The notes under the pieces are model-generated. The model ran no database searches. It saw only the letters and a list, made by a program, of their open reading frames with translations, and was not told the origin of the DNA. The position numbers and the translations under genes are program-made. 64,000 nt of DNA, from NCBI GenBank assembly GCA_047495785.1, contig JBLDXI010000002.1:2232001-2296000 (forward strand), in the 5' to 3' direction. The stretch comes from Lepidodermella squamata. Lineage: Eukaryota > Gastrotricha. The first letter of the stretch is position 1; the number at the start of each line of letters is the position of its first letter. This document shows, piece by piece, positions 10,656-22,316 of the stretch.

Positions 10656-12760
10656 CCCAGATGAAAATTTACCGCGTAAATCTCGGCCTAAAATTTAGCT
10701 CATCTTTCTGATACCCCCAAATAGGCGAAACAGTTCGACCAAATTTCAGCGAAAAACTCTCGCGGCCAAAATTTCAGCTAAATCTTTTGCTGAAATCACC
10801 AAAGTTCGGCGAAACTGATAGATGAAAATTTCGGCGAAACTGCTTTCGGAGTTAAAAATTAGGCCAAAACCACCTTTGCTCTTCATTCAGGTAGACTACA
10901 ACCCTGTAATGCAACTGCTCGGCTTCATGTCACTTGGTTTCTCAAGTTACTCAAGTCAGAACAAAGTTATTTGCGTTTTTATTCTAGTAATTAATATCCA
11001 AGTTAAACTTCAGATAATCTTAATCATAGCAAAGTAAAATTTCGAATTCAAGTTCTACATGTTCGAGATGCATGCCTTTTCAAAGCCTTCCTGATGCCGC
11101 TCAGACTTGAATAGCCATGATAGCCATTAGCATTGGCATTGGCCGCATTGGTACGGCATTGCCATCGAACCATCGACCTATAAATTCAAAAAAAATTATA
11201 TTAATAATTTATTAAAATTCCGTAAAATTGAAATTTAATAATTTAATTTCAATTTTTCCTGAACCGCAATTTCTTGGGAATAACTTGCCTTGATTTAGAG
11301 TTTGAATTTAGTGACCAACCGGGCGATGAAGTCGCAGTCATCATGGCGCATTTCGAGCTCTAAAAATAGTAAGAAAATTTAATTAGGGTTGAATTATTTT
11401 TTCAAGGCTTGAGAAGCAATTTAAATAAAATCAGGTTTCAAGATTTTTTCGAAAATAGTAAAAAAAACAACTACGTTCAATGCGTTGCTGCTACCGCAGT
11501 CGATTGGCGCTAGAAAGAGAGTTGGCCAGACCACATTAGCGGCTGTTTGCCTAGCACCGGTGCTACTACAAAAATATCAAGTGCAGACAAATGATTTAAA
11601 GTTATAAATTAATTCCGGGTCAAAGAAAAGAAATAACTTGCTTTTGAAACTGAAAAAAGATGAAATGAAAACTAGACTGATAAAATGCGTCGGGCTGACT
11701 TCAGCTGTGGCGTAACACAGCTGTGTGTTGCACAACAAGGCGCAGTACGTGGTCGCGTCTCATTTCGACTTTTTCATGCTCATTTTATTTTATTTCGTTA
11801 CTCCGGATTTTTATAAATCTGCATGTGATAGCGTGTGATAGCATGTGATAGAGCCGTTGCAATAATTTCTTAATTAGCCCTGGAAACACATTAGTTCGAG
11901 GCGGTTTTTCTACATAACTTTCAGAACAACACATTTTCATAAATTAAATTTCTGGAATTTTAAAAAAATTTAAAATTTAAAATTTAAAATTTCTACAATT
12001 TAAGAAAATTCTCGTAAAATTATTACACTGTAGGGAAATGTCAGAAAGTTCAAATAACTTACATAAACAGCTCAATTTCTAATTTTAATTTTAATTTTGA
12101 TTTTAATTTTTGTTAACCAATTTTCAAAACGAGATCGAAATCTCGCATCCATCCATCCACGAAGCTGCTGTTTTGATAAATGCGCTCTCCGTTGTAAATA
12201 GCGTAGAATATCGAATCTGAAAACCAGCTTAGATGATACGGAAATAAATAATAATTAAAAATAATTGCGGTATAGTCACAAAGAAAGGTTCCGGAGCTTG
12301 GAGATGGCTGATGAAGGCTATTAACAACGGAAATCATAGCCGGATTATTACGATAGATTCTCTGAATCGATATCTGGCCAGGCTGTATTCTGTTTAAAAG
12401 CTGCGTAATTTTAAGTTGACCACTCTAGCCTTTCTGGCCGAAACCTTCAGTGTATTGCGATCGGCAATTTTTTGAGTGAATGGTAAATTATTTTGGAACA
12501 AACTTATTTCGCCCAAATAACTCAGCATATTCATCGCGAAGCTGCTTCAGCCAAATATTTCTCGCAATTTTTTAGCCAACATGTGCTAACTCGACTTTCG
12601 TCTAAAATTGTTGCTAAAACGATGGCTGAATTTCCTGAAAATGAGGTCGGTGAAAAATGGCGCCAAAATTCCACATAATTATTGTTGAATCCCTTCAACA
12701 AGAAATTTGGCCGAGGATTTGGCCAAAACGTGCATTTGGGCGGACGGATTTTTATCTGGG
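10656..12760 (+). mobile_element. Older, diverged relative of the same transposon family
   Basis: A 2.1-kb block bounded by CCCAGATGAAAATTTACCG on the left and TTTTTATCTGGG on the right, which are variants of the family termini. Internal blocks align with copies 1-4: TGATACCCCCAAA near the left end, and the stretch around 11640-11790 (GTAACACAGCTGTG, GTTGCACAACAA, TCTCATT-CGACTTTTT) with 7920-8085. It is larger and diverged, with a 10-bp triplicate at 11821-11850 and no intact transposase. Confidence 0.7.
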
Positions 12761-12778
12761 CCGGGCTGTTATTATCTC

Positions 12779-14175
12779 CCCAGACGGAAATTCGTGTGGC
12801 CAAGAGGGCGTTAGGACCAAATCTTCGGCCAAATTTTTCGGTGTAAGATTTCCCCCATAAAATTCTTCAAATGTAGCGTTAATTTTTGGCAACTTCACTT
12901 TTAAGAATTTCTACCATGGTTTCATTGACGATTTTCAGCAAAAATTGAGTTTTTACCTGTTGGACAAAAAGCTTAACGAAATCTTATGCTGAAAACTATT
13001 TTTCGATTATTTGAGCGAGTAAGTTTAGGCGAACTGATTTTCGTTGTAATTAACTGTCGAATTGTCGACCGTAGCTATTTCTCCACAGTTCGCTGACATT
13101 TTGGGCATTGATTGGAATTTAATATTAAGAATTATATGGCTTACATATAGCCGGCAGCAGACGTTTCAATATTTATTAAGGCTGTGAAACACTTCTTTTC
13201 GAGGGATTAGGGATTGACTTACTTTCCTCACTTTCGCGACACAGCAGCAAGAATTTATAGCTCATCTGTTTTTCTACGGTATAAAATTAACCAAGTTAAA
13301 CTAAATGATTTCGATTCGATTCATGGGTGCATGACCATCAATTTCCGTTCGATTTCAGCCCCGAAAGGAATAGTAAAAAATCTCCGCTCTAGCGGGAAAG
13401 CTTCGCGTTTTATCAATTTTAAGATCGGATGAAATTGCCCTTGAATTTAGGGTCAGGCTTATTCTTGCGAAGAACCCAATTCAGAATCGCAATCAAATCA
13501 ATCTAAAATGAGAGTGAAAAAAGTCGTAATGAGACATGCCCTCATTCCGCGCGATTGTTGTGCAACTCAAAGCTGTGTTGCGTCACACACGTCACAGCAG
13601 AGATTGGAATGGCAAATTTCTCCAGTAGAGTTCTCATTTGATTTTTTTCGGTCTCAAAAGTGAGAGTTATTTTTTCCTATATAAACCTCAAAGCCTATGG
13701 AAATATTGACAGTATCTTTTCGGCGCTTCGGAAAAAATAAGTGCCAAGTTCGACATGACCTGCGTTCATTCCCAAGCAGGCAATTATATAGTGATGTTAA
13801 AATGAAAAATTTATAATCAAATTAAAATTGAAAATACGATATAATTGAGAAGCTGATGGGATCTGAGATGACTAAAAGAACAGAGGAACACGAAGCCGGC
13901 CGATGGAGTAAATACCCCAGCATATAAGAATCGGAACTAATGCATGATATATTTGGCCCATCTATTAACTCGGATAGCAGTTTCGCCGAAATTTTCACCT
14001 ATCGATTACACCGAAATATGACAATTTCAGAAATACTTTTGGCGAAAAATTGGCCCAAATTTAACGTTCGACCATTTGGCCACAATTTTCGAGTAAAATT
14101 TTTGGACAGTTTGGGGGTATCAAATAAACAGCCGAAACATTAAGCCGAGATTTTGGTCTTAAATTTCCGTCTGGG
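12779..14175 (-). mobile_element. TIR DNA transposon, full copy 4, inverted relative to copy 3
   Basis: A full 1397-bp copy in opposite orientation to copies 1 and 3, ending AAATTTCCGTCTGGG at 14175. The left junction GGCTGTTATTATCTCC repeats the spacer between copies 1 and 2 (8815-8827). The right flank matches 9174-9259 in reverse complement for about 86 bp. Confidence 0.85.
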
Positions 14176-14262
14176 ATCGTGTTAGTGAACAAGACGTGAA
14201 TAGATTATTTGCCGATTTCATGTCCGTCGCAGGCCAAATTACCGCCGAGAACCTTATCTGAG

Positions 14263-14505
14263 AAAATAGTACGTAACACCTTATATAACTGAGGCCGAAT
14301 ATTCACATAAAAATTTAAAGAAAACCGTCATGGCGATAAATATTTATAATTCCCTTGAGCTTAAGGAAGCTGTTTAACTTTTTCACGCCGACTTTCTGTT
14401 CGAATTCTTCTCGACATGATTTCGGTAATAACAGCTCATCGAACTTGCTGAATTTATTGTGATATAAGCGGTTCACTTATCTTGAAAATATAATTATTAT
14501 CAGTT
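14263..14505. other. Short spacer, no gene seen
   Basis: Sequence between the transposon nest and the 3' end of the orphan gene. Nothing coding is apparent; it includes that gene's 3' untranslated region on the minus strand. Confidence 0.5.
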
Positions 14506-17111
14506 TCACAGCGGAGTTTTGATCATGTTCTTCATTTCGTTCACTATTTTCGCTCGCGTTTGACTGCAGTCGATGACATGCTGCTTGAACTTCGCATTCC
14601 GCTGGGCAACAGCCGCGATAACGATGCCGGCTAAAAGACCCATCATTTTCAGGAAATACGGCGTCAGGGCGTTGCTGCTGGCGTGATTCCTCCATTTTGT
14701 AGTTCCGCAAGCGTAGATCGGCCGGTCGACGAAGCGCGAAAGTCGCTGAAACAACAGCGTGATCGGGTCAGTATATCTCTTGGCAGCCGTTTTCAGAACA
14801 ACATCCAAAGAAACAACTTCGGGTTTTTCGGTGACCTTAAAAAATACATAATAAAAATGTTTTAAAATATTTCAAATTATTATTTATAACATTTTAATTA
14901 TTACAATTTTAAATTAAATTTTAAATTTATTAAACATTTTAAATGAGAAACAAAACAAAAATCTTATACCAGAGCGTGAAAGGCGTAGATCATCGCGATC
15001 CACTCGTCGATGAGAACCGAAGTCGGGCAAGAAAGGATGACGTCGAACAGAAAATGAGCCAATTTCGTTGCCTGCGGTCCATAGTACTCCCGCCAGCGTT
15101 TTTTCGTGTCAAAATCGGCGAATCGGATGAATTCCGACATTGTCTGGCAGGAAATAGCAGGGTTCGAGGCGACGAAGCCTTCCATGACGTAGACGCAGAC
15201 AGGATCGCCGGTTGGCGAGTACAACGCCTTGGCGAACAAGCCTCTCTTCGAGGCAACCTGCCAAGGCAGCGATAAACGATTGGTCAATTCAACGGCGAGC
15301 TTCGTTATCTCCTCCGAGCGGAAACAACCTCGAGCGATAAAGTTCCAATTCTTTAAAACTGAAGCCGCGTATAGATCGACAAAATCGCGGAACTCAGCCA
15401 ACTTGGCGTAGTCAGGACCAGAATCGCAGCAAGAACCACAGCTCATTATCGAAACGCAACCTTAAAAATTCAATTAATATCCAGAATAGTTATCTGAAAA
15501 ATCACCTTCAAGCTCCTTATCGCCGTCAGATGTGAGTTTCTTCGCCAAATTTCTGGTTAAAAACTCGACGCGCTTTGCAAAATGGCCATACAGCGGGAAA
15601 TGTTGAACCATAACGTGACGCTTAGTTTTGTTGAACAGTGTGTAACTGGTCAGGAGTAGAACCAACTCGCGGTCGTGAACCAACCCCAAGATTTTCTGAC
15701 TTGTGTAAGGCTTCAAAGAGTAGTCATCGTCACATTTAGCTCGAACGTAATTCGACCGAAATTCAGCGAAATTCACCGCCATAATTGCGAGAAGAACGTC
15801 GATGCAAGTCGTAAATTTTTCCTCAGACATTGCCATTAATTTCTCGCGGAAACTCGGCTTCGAGTTGAGCCCAGTTGCGAGACGTAGCATAGCCCCAGGT
15901 GGGTCGAACATTGCATCGAACGACTGCCCGAGTAGTGGTCGGTTTCGGAAGAAAACCAGCGCTGCGGCGTTGCAGAAGAACTCGAAATCGTCGAACGGCG
16001 GTACCAACTTGGAACCGCTGCGTTCGGCCGAGAAAATTATCGGCTGCGAGAATAGAAACCAGCAACCGAATAGAATGTCGAAAGACGCGCCACGTTCGGT
16101 TAGTGCGACCTTCTGATAGGCGTCCCTTGTCACGAAGGAATTAGCCATTCGGGTGATGAAGCTCCGATACCATGATCGGGAGCCATATTCTCGCATTGAG
16201 GAAGGATCCCTGGAGAAGTGATATGTCTGAGCTAGTCGCATCAGCCACGACAAAAACCGCAATTCTGGCCACGTCGACGTTTTGTAACTGGCTCGTTCGA
16301 TCAAAGCCATCAAAGCTGGGGTTGATTCGATTTTCGCGAGAAAATCAACCGTGCAATATTGAGATTTATTCGCCGTGAGATGGTGCAAAGCGTGAGTGAC
16401 TGGGTACAGATTTTTCGTCCAGTCCGAGGTCAGTGAAGCGAAAATTCGGGTCATGTTGTCCTTAAAATCTTGCTCGCTAAACGGTTTGCCTTGATCCAAA
16501 ATTTCTTGCTGAATTTTCGTCTTCACCTAAAAAAATATTGAAAAAATCCCGTTAATTTTAAGGTTGATAATTCAAACCTTTCTTGGCAAATCCTCGCAAA
16601 CCCTGTCCCAAATCGACGACTCCTTGTAGCCCATCTTCGCGTAAGCTTCATCATGGAGCGTGTAGAACGGAACTTTATCTTCGTAGGTGTACACCCCGTG
16701 GTACGCCAAAGCGGCTGCCTCTTCGTACCTTTTCGCTCTCAACAAACCCTGAATAAAAGAATTTTATTTTTTGTTTCAGGTGAAAAATTGGCCAAATTTT
16801 CGAACCTTGATGAAAGATTGAAGCAGTGATGACGTATAGTCTCCGCCTAGCATGTCGCTGGCCTGTTGAAAGGCGTCCAAGGCTTCGTCGACGCAGCGAG
16901 TTTCGTCGGCCAACAACGCGTTTCCTTGTTGTTCAAGCTCGGCAACCCTCGCCAGTCTTTTGTCGACTTCTGGTTTGCCACCGGCAGCTCGCCAACGAAT
17001 TTCGCTGCAGAACGCAGCAACATCTCGCCGGTTATTGATCTGCAGCAATCGGCGGCAAACTTCTGCCGAACCTGGGACAGCATCTTTGCCGTAGATAAAC
17101 TCAAATGCCAT
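14506..17111 (-). CDS. Orphan 772-aa protein with one C-terminal membrane helix
   Basis: Five exons: 16806-17111, 16578-16748, 15506-16526, 14970-15460 and 14506-14835. All have GT-AG introns of 45-134 bp and phases that join in frame. The stop at 15474 and the ATG at 15446 could suggest two genes. A 45-bp intron (GTGATTTTTC...TTTTTAAG) removes that stop and keeps both frames open, so one gene is preferred. The N-terminus looks helical and TPR-like (EVCRRLLQINNRRDVAAFC, LRAKRYEEAAALAYHGVY). The middle is aromatic-rich, and a Cys cluster MSCGSCC lies near residue 505. A single hydrophobic helix (FLKMMGLLAGIVIAAVA) lies about 50 residues from the end. I do not recognise the family. Confidence 0.7.
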
Positions 17112-17617
17112 GACTCGTAGTCGATTTAAACAGAAAATCGCTAAAATGAGCCTAATCTAATAAAAAATTATATTATCGAATAAAAAAAGTAGGCACGTGC
17201 CATATTGCTGAGTACGCCATATGCACGCGCCTCATCGCGCAAAAAATTATTTTGCAGTCGGACACAATTTTTTCAAATTTTTGAGGCGGACTCCTAGCAC
17301 CCACTGTAAGAATCATGATTAGATGACGGTAGGTACGTGGAATTTCCCGATAGAAAGGTTTATCGGAGTTCAGAAGAGTTATTTACCGGACGCGGAATGA
17401 CCGGTTCAAAGAGCAAACACGCGGACAAAACGCGCGGTTGTGACCAGTAAACAAATTTTCGTCACATGGCGAACACAGATGGCACCCAAAGAGGAGCACA
17501 CTTAGCTCAAAAACGATGCTCATTCACTATTATTAACGACAAAAATTATTGTTGAGCTTGTTCTAAAATCAAAGACCCTAAAATTATTGTTTTGCTTTTG
17601 CTTTTCTCCCATAAAAA
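17112..17617. other. Divergent intergenic region
   Basis: It lies between two divergently transcribed genes, the orphan gene (minus) and V-ATPase subunit a paralogue 1 (plus), so it should hold both promoters. No TATA box or RNA gene was recognised. Confidence 0.5.
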
Positions 17618-20600
17618 ATGGGAAGTATATTCCGCAGCCGAGATATGGCGTTTTGTGAGGTGTTTTTCCAATCGGAAACGGTTAAGCCATAATTGCCGAT
17701 TATTTTTCATAAAATTAATTGAAAAAAATTACAGGCTTTCAACTGCATCGCTGCTCTAGGTGAAGTAGGAAAAGTGCAATTTAACGACGTAATTTTTTCA
17801 ATCACCCAAAAAATGTGAACTAATTAGCAATTTTTGTAGACGAATGGGCCGGCAACCGCAATTCAGCAGCCGAAATTTTTACCTGAAATCCGGCGAATCG
17901 ACGAAATGGAGAGAAAACTCCGTAAGATTTTAGAGGTTCTAATTTTTTAATCATTAATTTCGGCTTTTTTATGAAGACTTTATTCAGAAGGAAATCGAGA
18001 AAGCTAGAATCAGCATACCTGAATTGGATTCGAATCCAGTTGTTCTTCAGCCTCGAGACATCACGAAGCTTGAGGTACAGCTTAATATTATTTAATTTGT
18101 TGATTAAATTTTTCTGTAGACTAAACTAGACGAACTGAAAGGAAAGCTGACAGAAATGGACTCTGATTTGAGTTCGATGAAAACTTGCCAACTCGAGTTG
18201 ATGGAACGCTTGTTAACCCTCGAAATGACGGCACCTTTTCTGACCGACGTGAACTTGGCCCATTTCCACAACACGAACACTGAGCCCCAGAGCCAACAGG
18301 TGCATGGCAGTTACGCAAGAGTTACCACCCCGGTCTCGCATAGCCAATCTGAAGCTCAGACCATGTCAAATCTGAAGTAGGATTTTATTGAAAAAATAGC
18401 CGAAATATCGTGAGTTTCTTTTCAGTTTTCTTGTCGGGGTTATCAAACGAGAACGAGTTGGGGCTTTCGAGCGAATGGTCTGGCGTATTGCGGGCAACAA
18501 CGTGTTCGTTCGAACCACAGCCGTCACCGATGCCAACCTAAAAGACCCGAAAACCGGCTGTAAACTCCTGCTCAATGTCTTCATCGCTATTTTCGAGGGT
18601 GAAATGATCTGCGAGAAAATTCAGACCGTTTGCAAAGCGTTAGTCGAAAATTAGCGCCCTAATTCTCCTGAATTATTTTGAAATTTTTGCCAGGTTTCAT
18701 GCAACGATTTATCCAAGCCCAGACCACCCTGACGATCGAAAGGCTCTCGCCGAAGAAATTCGGCCCCGAATCGGTGAGATGAACATTGTCCTGAAGGAAG
18801 CAGCTGGTCTTCGGCATCAACTGCTATCAACAGCCGCTCGCGACATTAGAATGTGGGCGGTTCAACTTCGAAAAGTTAAGAGTGTCTACTACACGATGAA
18901 TATGCTGAACCTGGACGTCACTAAGCGTTACTTCATCGGCCACTGTTGGGTTCCAGTCGAGGAATTGAAGCGAGTTGAAGACGCGCTGCGAGAGGCTACG
19001 AAATCTAGCGCTGGGGAGCTGCTCGTGCCTTTTATTATCAACCAAGTTCTACCGGCTTCAACGAGCGAAGTTCCGACGTATTTTCCATCAAACGACATCA
19101 CTTCCGGTTTTCAAACTATCGTTGACGCGTTTAGTGTCGCAAGGTCTGGAAATTCATAGAAAATTCGTCTTAATTTACGGGTTTTTTTAGATATCATGAA
19201 ATTAATCCGGCTCTATACACGGTCATCACCTTCCCGTTCTTATTCTCGGTGATGTTCAGCGACGCCGGGCATGGTATCGTATTATTTTTGTTCGGGTTAT
19301 GGCTGGTTTTGAAAGAGAAATCAATGCGGGACCTGGCTGAAAAGCACGAGGTCAGATTCCTATTTAGTCCCATTTTATTTTTACAAATTAAATTTTCAGA
19401 CGGTTGGAATGATTCGAAGTGGTCGTTATATAATTCTTTTAATGGGAATTTTCACGTTGTATTCTGGCCTGATGTTCAATGAATTTTTCGGACGATCCGT
19501 CAATTTATTTGGGTCAAGATGGCATAGCAATTACACGTAAATTTCTCGATTTTTTTAATTTAAATTATGAAATATTTCTCTTTCAAGTGACGAGTACCTA
19601 TACGAACACAGCCATAACGACGATCACTTGAATTTCGGACCAGAGCACCACAGAAATGTCGATCCGTTACCTTATCCTTTCGGTGTTGACCCTGTTCGAA
19701 TTTTCAAATTTTTTTGTTTTTTTTTGTAATTTATTTTTAATATCAGATCTGGTATATGGCAAGCAATCGAATTCTGTTCACCAACAGCTTGAAAATGAAG
19801 ATTTCAGTGATTTTCGGTGTTGCTCACATGTTTTTCGGCGTCGTCTTATCGCTCGGCAATCACCTGTACTTCCGCCACTACGCCAATATTATTTGCGAAT
19901 TCGTACCGCAAATTCTATTGATCAGCTGCATGTTCGTCTACATGGACGCCCTGATCGTTTACAAATGGGTCAACTTCAACGCCGATAACAGCGATCACGC
20001 GCCTTCGATCCTACTCGGCATGATCAACATGTTCATGCTTCAGTACCCGAATGAAACTGAGGCTGATCGATTTGTCAACAAAAATGTCAGAAAAATTATA
20101 GAATTTCGATTAAATTAAAAAAAGAAATTAATTTAATTATTTAAATTAATTTGAATTAAATTAAATTAAAATTAAATTTTAAATTTTTTATTCAGCTGAA
20201 ACCGCTCCAAATGGTTTTGGTCGGAATATGCGCGGTTTGCATTCCCTGGCTACTGTTCGCGAAACCACTCTACCTGTGGAAGAAATCGAAGCACCCGATC
20301 AGCTGTTCACCGACTGTTGGTCGACTCGGAAATAGCTCGGGTGACACAACCCCGATCCCGGTTCTATCCCGAACAGGCCCAGCTGGTTTGATGTCGCCTA
20401 CAACCCGACCTTTCCTTCACATCCCATCCGCCCCGGCTGAGATTATCGAATTAGCCGAGGTCGAACCTCATGCGCGAATGTTCACGATCTCACCGCGGCC
20501 GGGTGATGACTCATCGTCGACTAACACCGCGCCTCAGATGCGGAAAATGCCGTCGTCACCGCGCATGAAATTCGCAACTCTTTTCGGCGATGACGGGGCG

Positions 20601-21353
20601 GCTTCTGGCGCGGATACAACGTCATTTCGAGCTAAATCAACGTCAATCAACGAGTTGGCGAACCTTCGAAATCCGAGTAACGACACCATCATGCCGCAAT
20701 CTCCGCCAAGTAGCCAGCAGTTGAAGCCGAAAGTTGAGGGCAACAATGGCGTGAAGAAAGCTCACATGTCGGAACCGATAGTTCGAGAGCCGTCGCTGTC
20801 CTACAGCCCGTTCCCCGCCGCCCAAGGATACCGCGAGAAACTGGACGAATCAGCCTCGAAAACTGGAGAAATCGACTCGACGTTCGATTTCGGCGAAATC
20901 TTCATGCTGCAAGTTATCCATACAATCGAATACGTCCTAGGTTTGATCAGCCATACCGCGTCCTATCTCCGTTTATGGGCTCTGAGTCTCGCCCATGCCG
21001 AGCTGTCCGAGACGTTGTGGATGATGGTTTTACGCGTTGGCTTCGTCTACGCTGCTACTGATCCATATTTCGGGTTTATCTACATCACTATCGCATTGTT
21101 GGCCTGGACTGTTCTCACCTTTGCCGTTCTTATCGGAATGGAGAGCATGTCGGCGTTTCTTCACGCTCTTCGTTTGCACTGGTAGGGTGTTTAAATGATG
21201 GCATGGTTTTTTAGGCCAAATTTCTCTGATTTTCGCAGGGTCGAGTTTCAAAGCAAGTTCTACCTAGGCAGTGGCCGCGCTTTTCAGCCGTTTTCTTTCG
21301 AAAACTATCGTCTCCATTCGTCAACCTCTGCGTCAACCACGTCGCTGTCGTGA
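17618..21353 (+). CDS. ATP6V0A: V-type H+-ATPase V0 subunit a, paralogue 1 (1019 aa)
   Basis: Thirteen exons: 17618-17680, 17735-17788, 17840-17921, 17977-18074, 18120-18376, 18426-18638, 18694-19143, 19191-19350, 19400-19536, 19588-19693, 19747-20085, 20196-21181 and 21239-21353; all phases fit. The product is the large membrane subunit that carries the proton half-channels of the V-ATPase. Family landmarks are [78 protein letters not shown] and [19 protein letters not shown]. The channel Arg of SYLRLW, the His of LAH, the Glu of MES and the Arg of ALRLHW are all present. The cytosolic loop before FDFGEIF is expanded to about 200 Ser/Pro-rich residues (about 685-882). It lies in a head-to-tail array with two further paralogues, and its exon layout differs from theirs. 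Confidence 0.93.
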
Positions 21354-22316
21354 AGATGAAAAGTCGCGCGTCGTCGTTGTTGTAATTTTCGTGTTCACCT
21401 GCTTTTGGTTACAGCATGCGCATAATAATCAACCCCGAGTTTTAATATCTACAACATCATCGTCACTAAACGGCCGCCATCTTGATGATAATGAGATATC
21501 ATGATGTTATATCATCAAAGCCCGCGTTTTTTAGCCTCCACTCTCGATTTTGTGACGTAAATATATACCGACCGTCAATTGCCTCAGGCGAATCTTTTGT
21601 TTACATTTTCGTATTACAAGATAATAAAAGCGCAGTCTTGTTAACAGGTTTTTTTCGAAATTTTAATTAGGTGAACGCCGCAATCGGTGCAAGTAAGGCG
21701 TGCTCAAACCCTCTGACCAAATCGCATGAAACTGGGGAATTCTGAAAATATCCTGAAACCAGCTTAATATTTGTCACTTGATCGAATTATTGCGCAACTG
21801 AAAGCTGTTGCCTCTGTAATTGCATTACCACGATTTTGATTACTCGAACACAACTCAAGAATTTTGATGAACGCAACGCTGGTTTCGCATACAATTTTTT
21901 TCGCTTCTCAGAGAAAACGCCCGCTTTTACTATTTGACAGAGAGCAGGTTTCCACGATGGCGGGGCTTTGCAAGTCGTGCTGCGATAATATAACCGCGTC
22001 TCCGACTAACTCAATGGGTTATATTTGCTTTCAGTGTCGCAAGCGGGTACACATCACTGCGAACAAAAAGACCGCTCATCAGCGTATTGCTTGTGTTATA
22101 TACAATTTATAACCTAGCTTTACCACCCATCTTTCCTATATACGAGAATATAAGTCGCATTGTCTCCTCCGCATTTCCTGCCTTATACCCAGTGGCGTAA
22201 AAAAACAACCTGCATCGCACCTTGCGTGTCCCAAAATTCAGGACAATATTCTTCGCAATGTAACAGTTACATTTTATGTATATTTATAGGAGTTTTAATT
22301 GACTACTGGCCCGACC
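21354..22316. other. Intergenic region with block shared upstream of paralogue 3
   Basis: The block at about 21396-21605 (GAGTTTTAATATCTACA, ACGGCC-CCATCTTGAT, GTCAATTGCCTCAGG) recurs at about 26466-26680, so the duplication that made paralogues 2 and 3 included upstream DNA. An 82-codon frame at 21864-22112 has two CxxC-like pairs (CKSCC and CFQC) but no supporting homology; I do not call it. Confidence 0.45.

Noticed and set aside
11820-11852. Three 10-bp repeats (GCATGTGATA type) as a regulatory array
   Set aside because: Too short, and inside a decayed transposon; most likely simple repeat expansion.
7436-14143. Repeated 67- and 72-codon open frames
   Set aside because: They occur identically only because the transposon copies are identical. 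They lack transposase or other motifs and are read on whichever strand the copy faces.
15446-15474. Operon-like 27-bp gap between two minus-strand genes
   Set aside because: A GT-AG intron of typical size (15461-15505) joins both frames in phase, which is simpler than two genes. A spliced-leader explanation remains possible.
21864-22112. 82-codon frame with CxxC-like pairs
   Set aside because: No homology or splice context, and it lies in the promoter region of V-ATPase paralogue 2.
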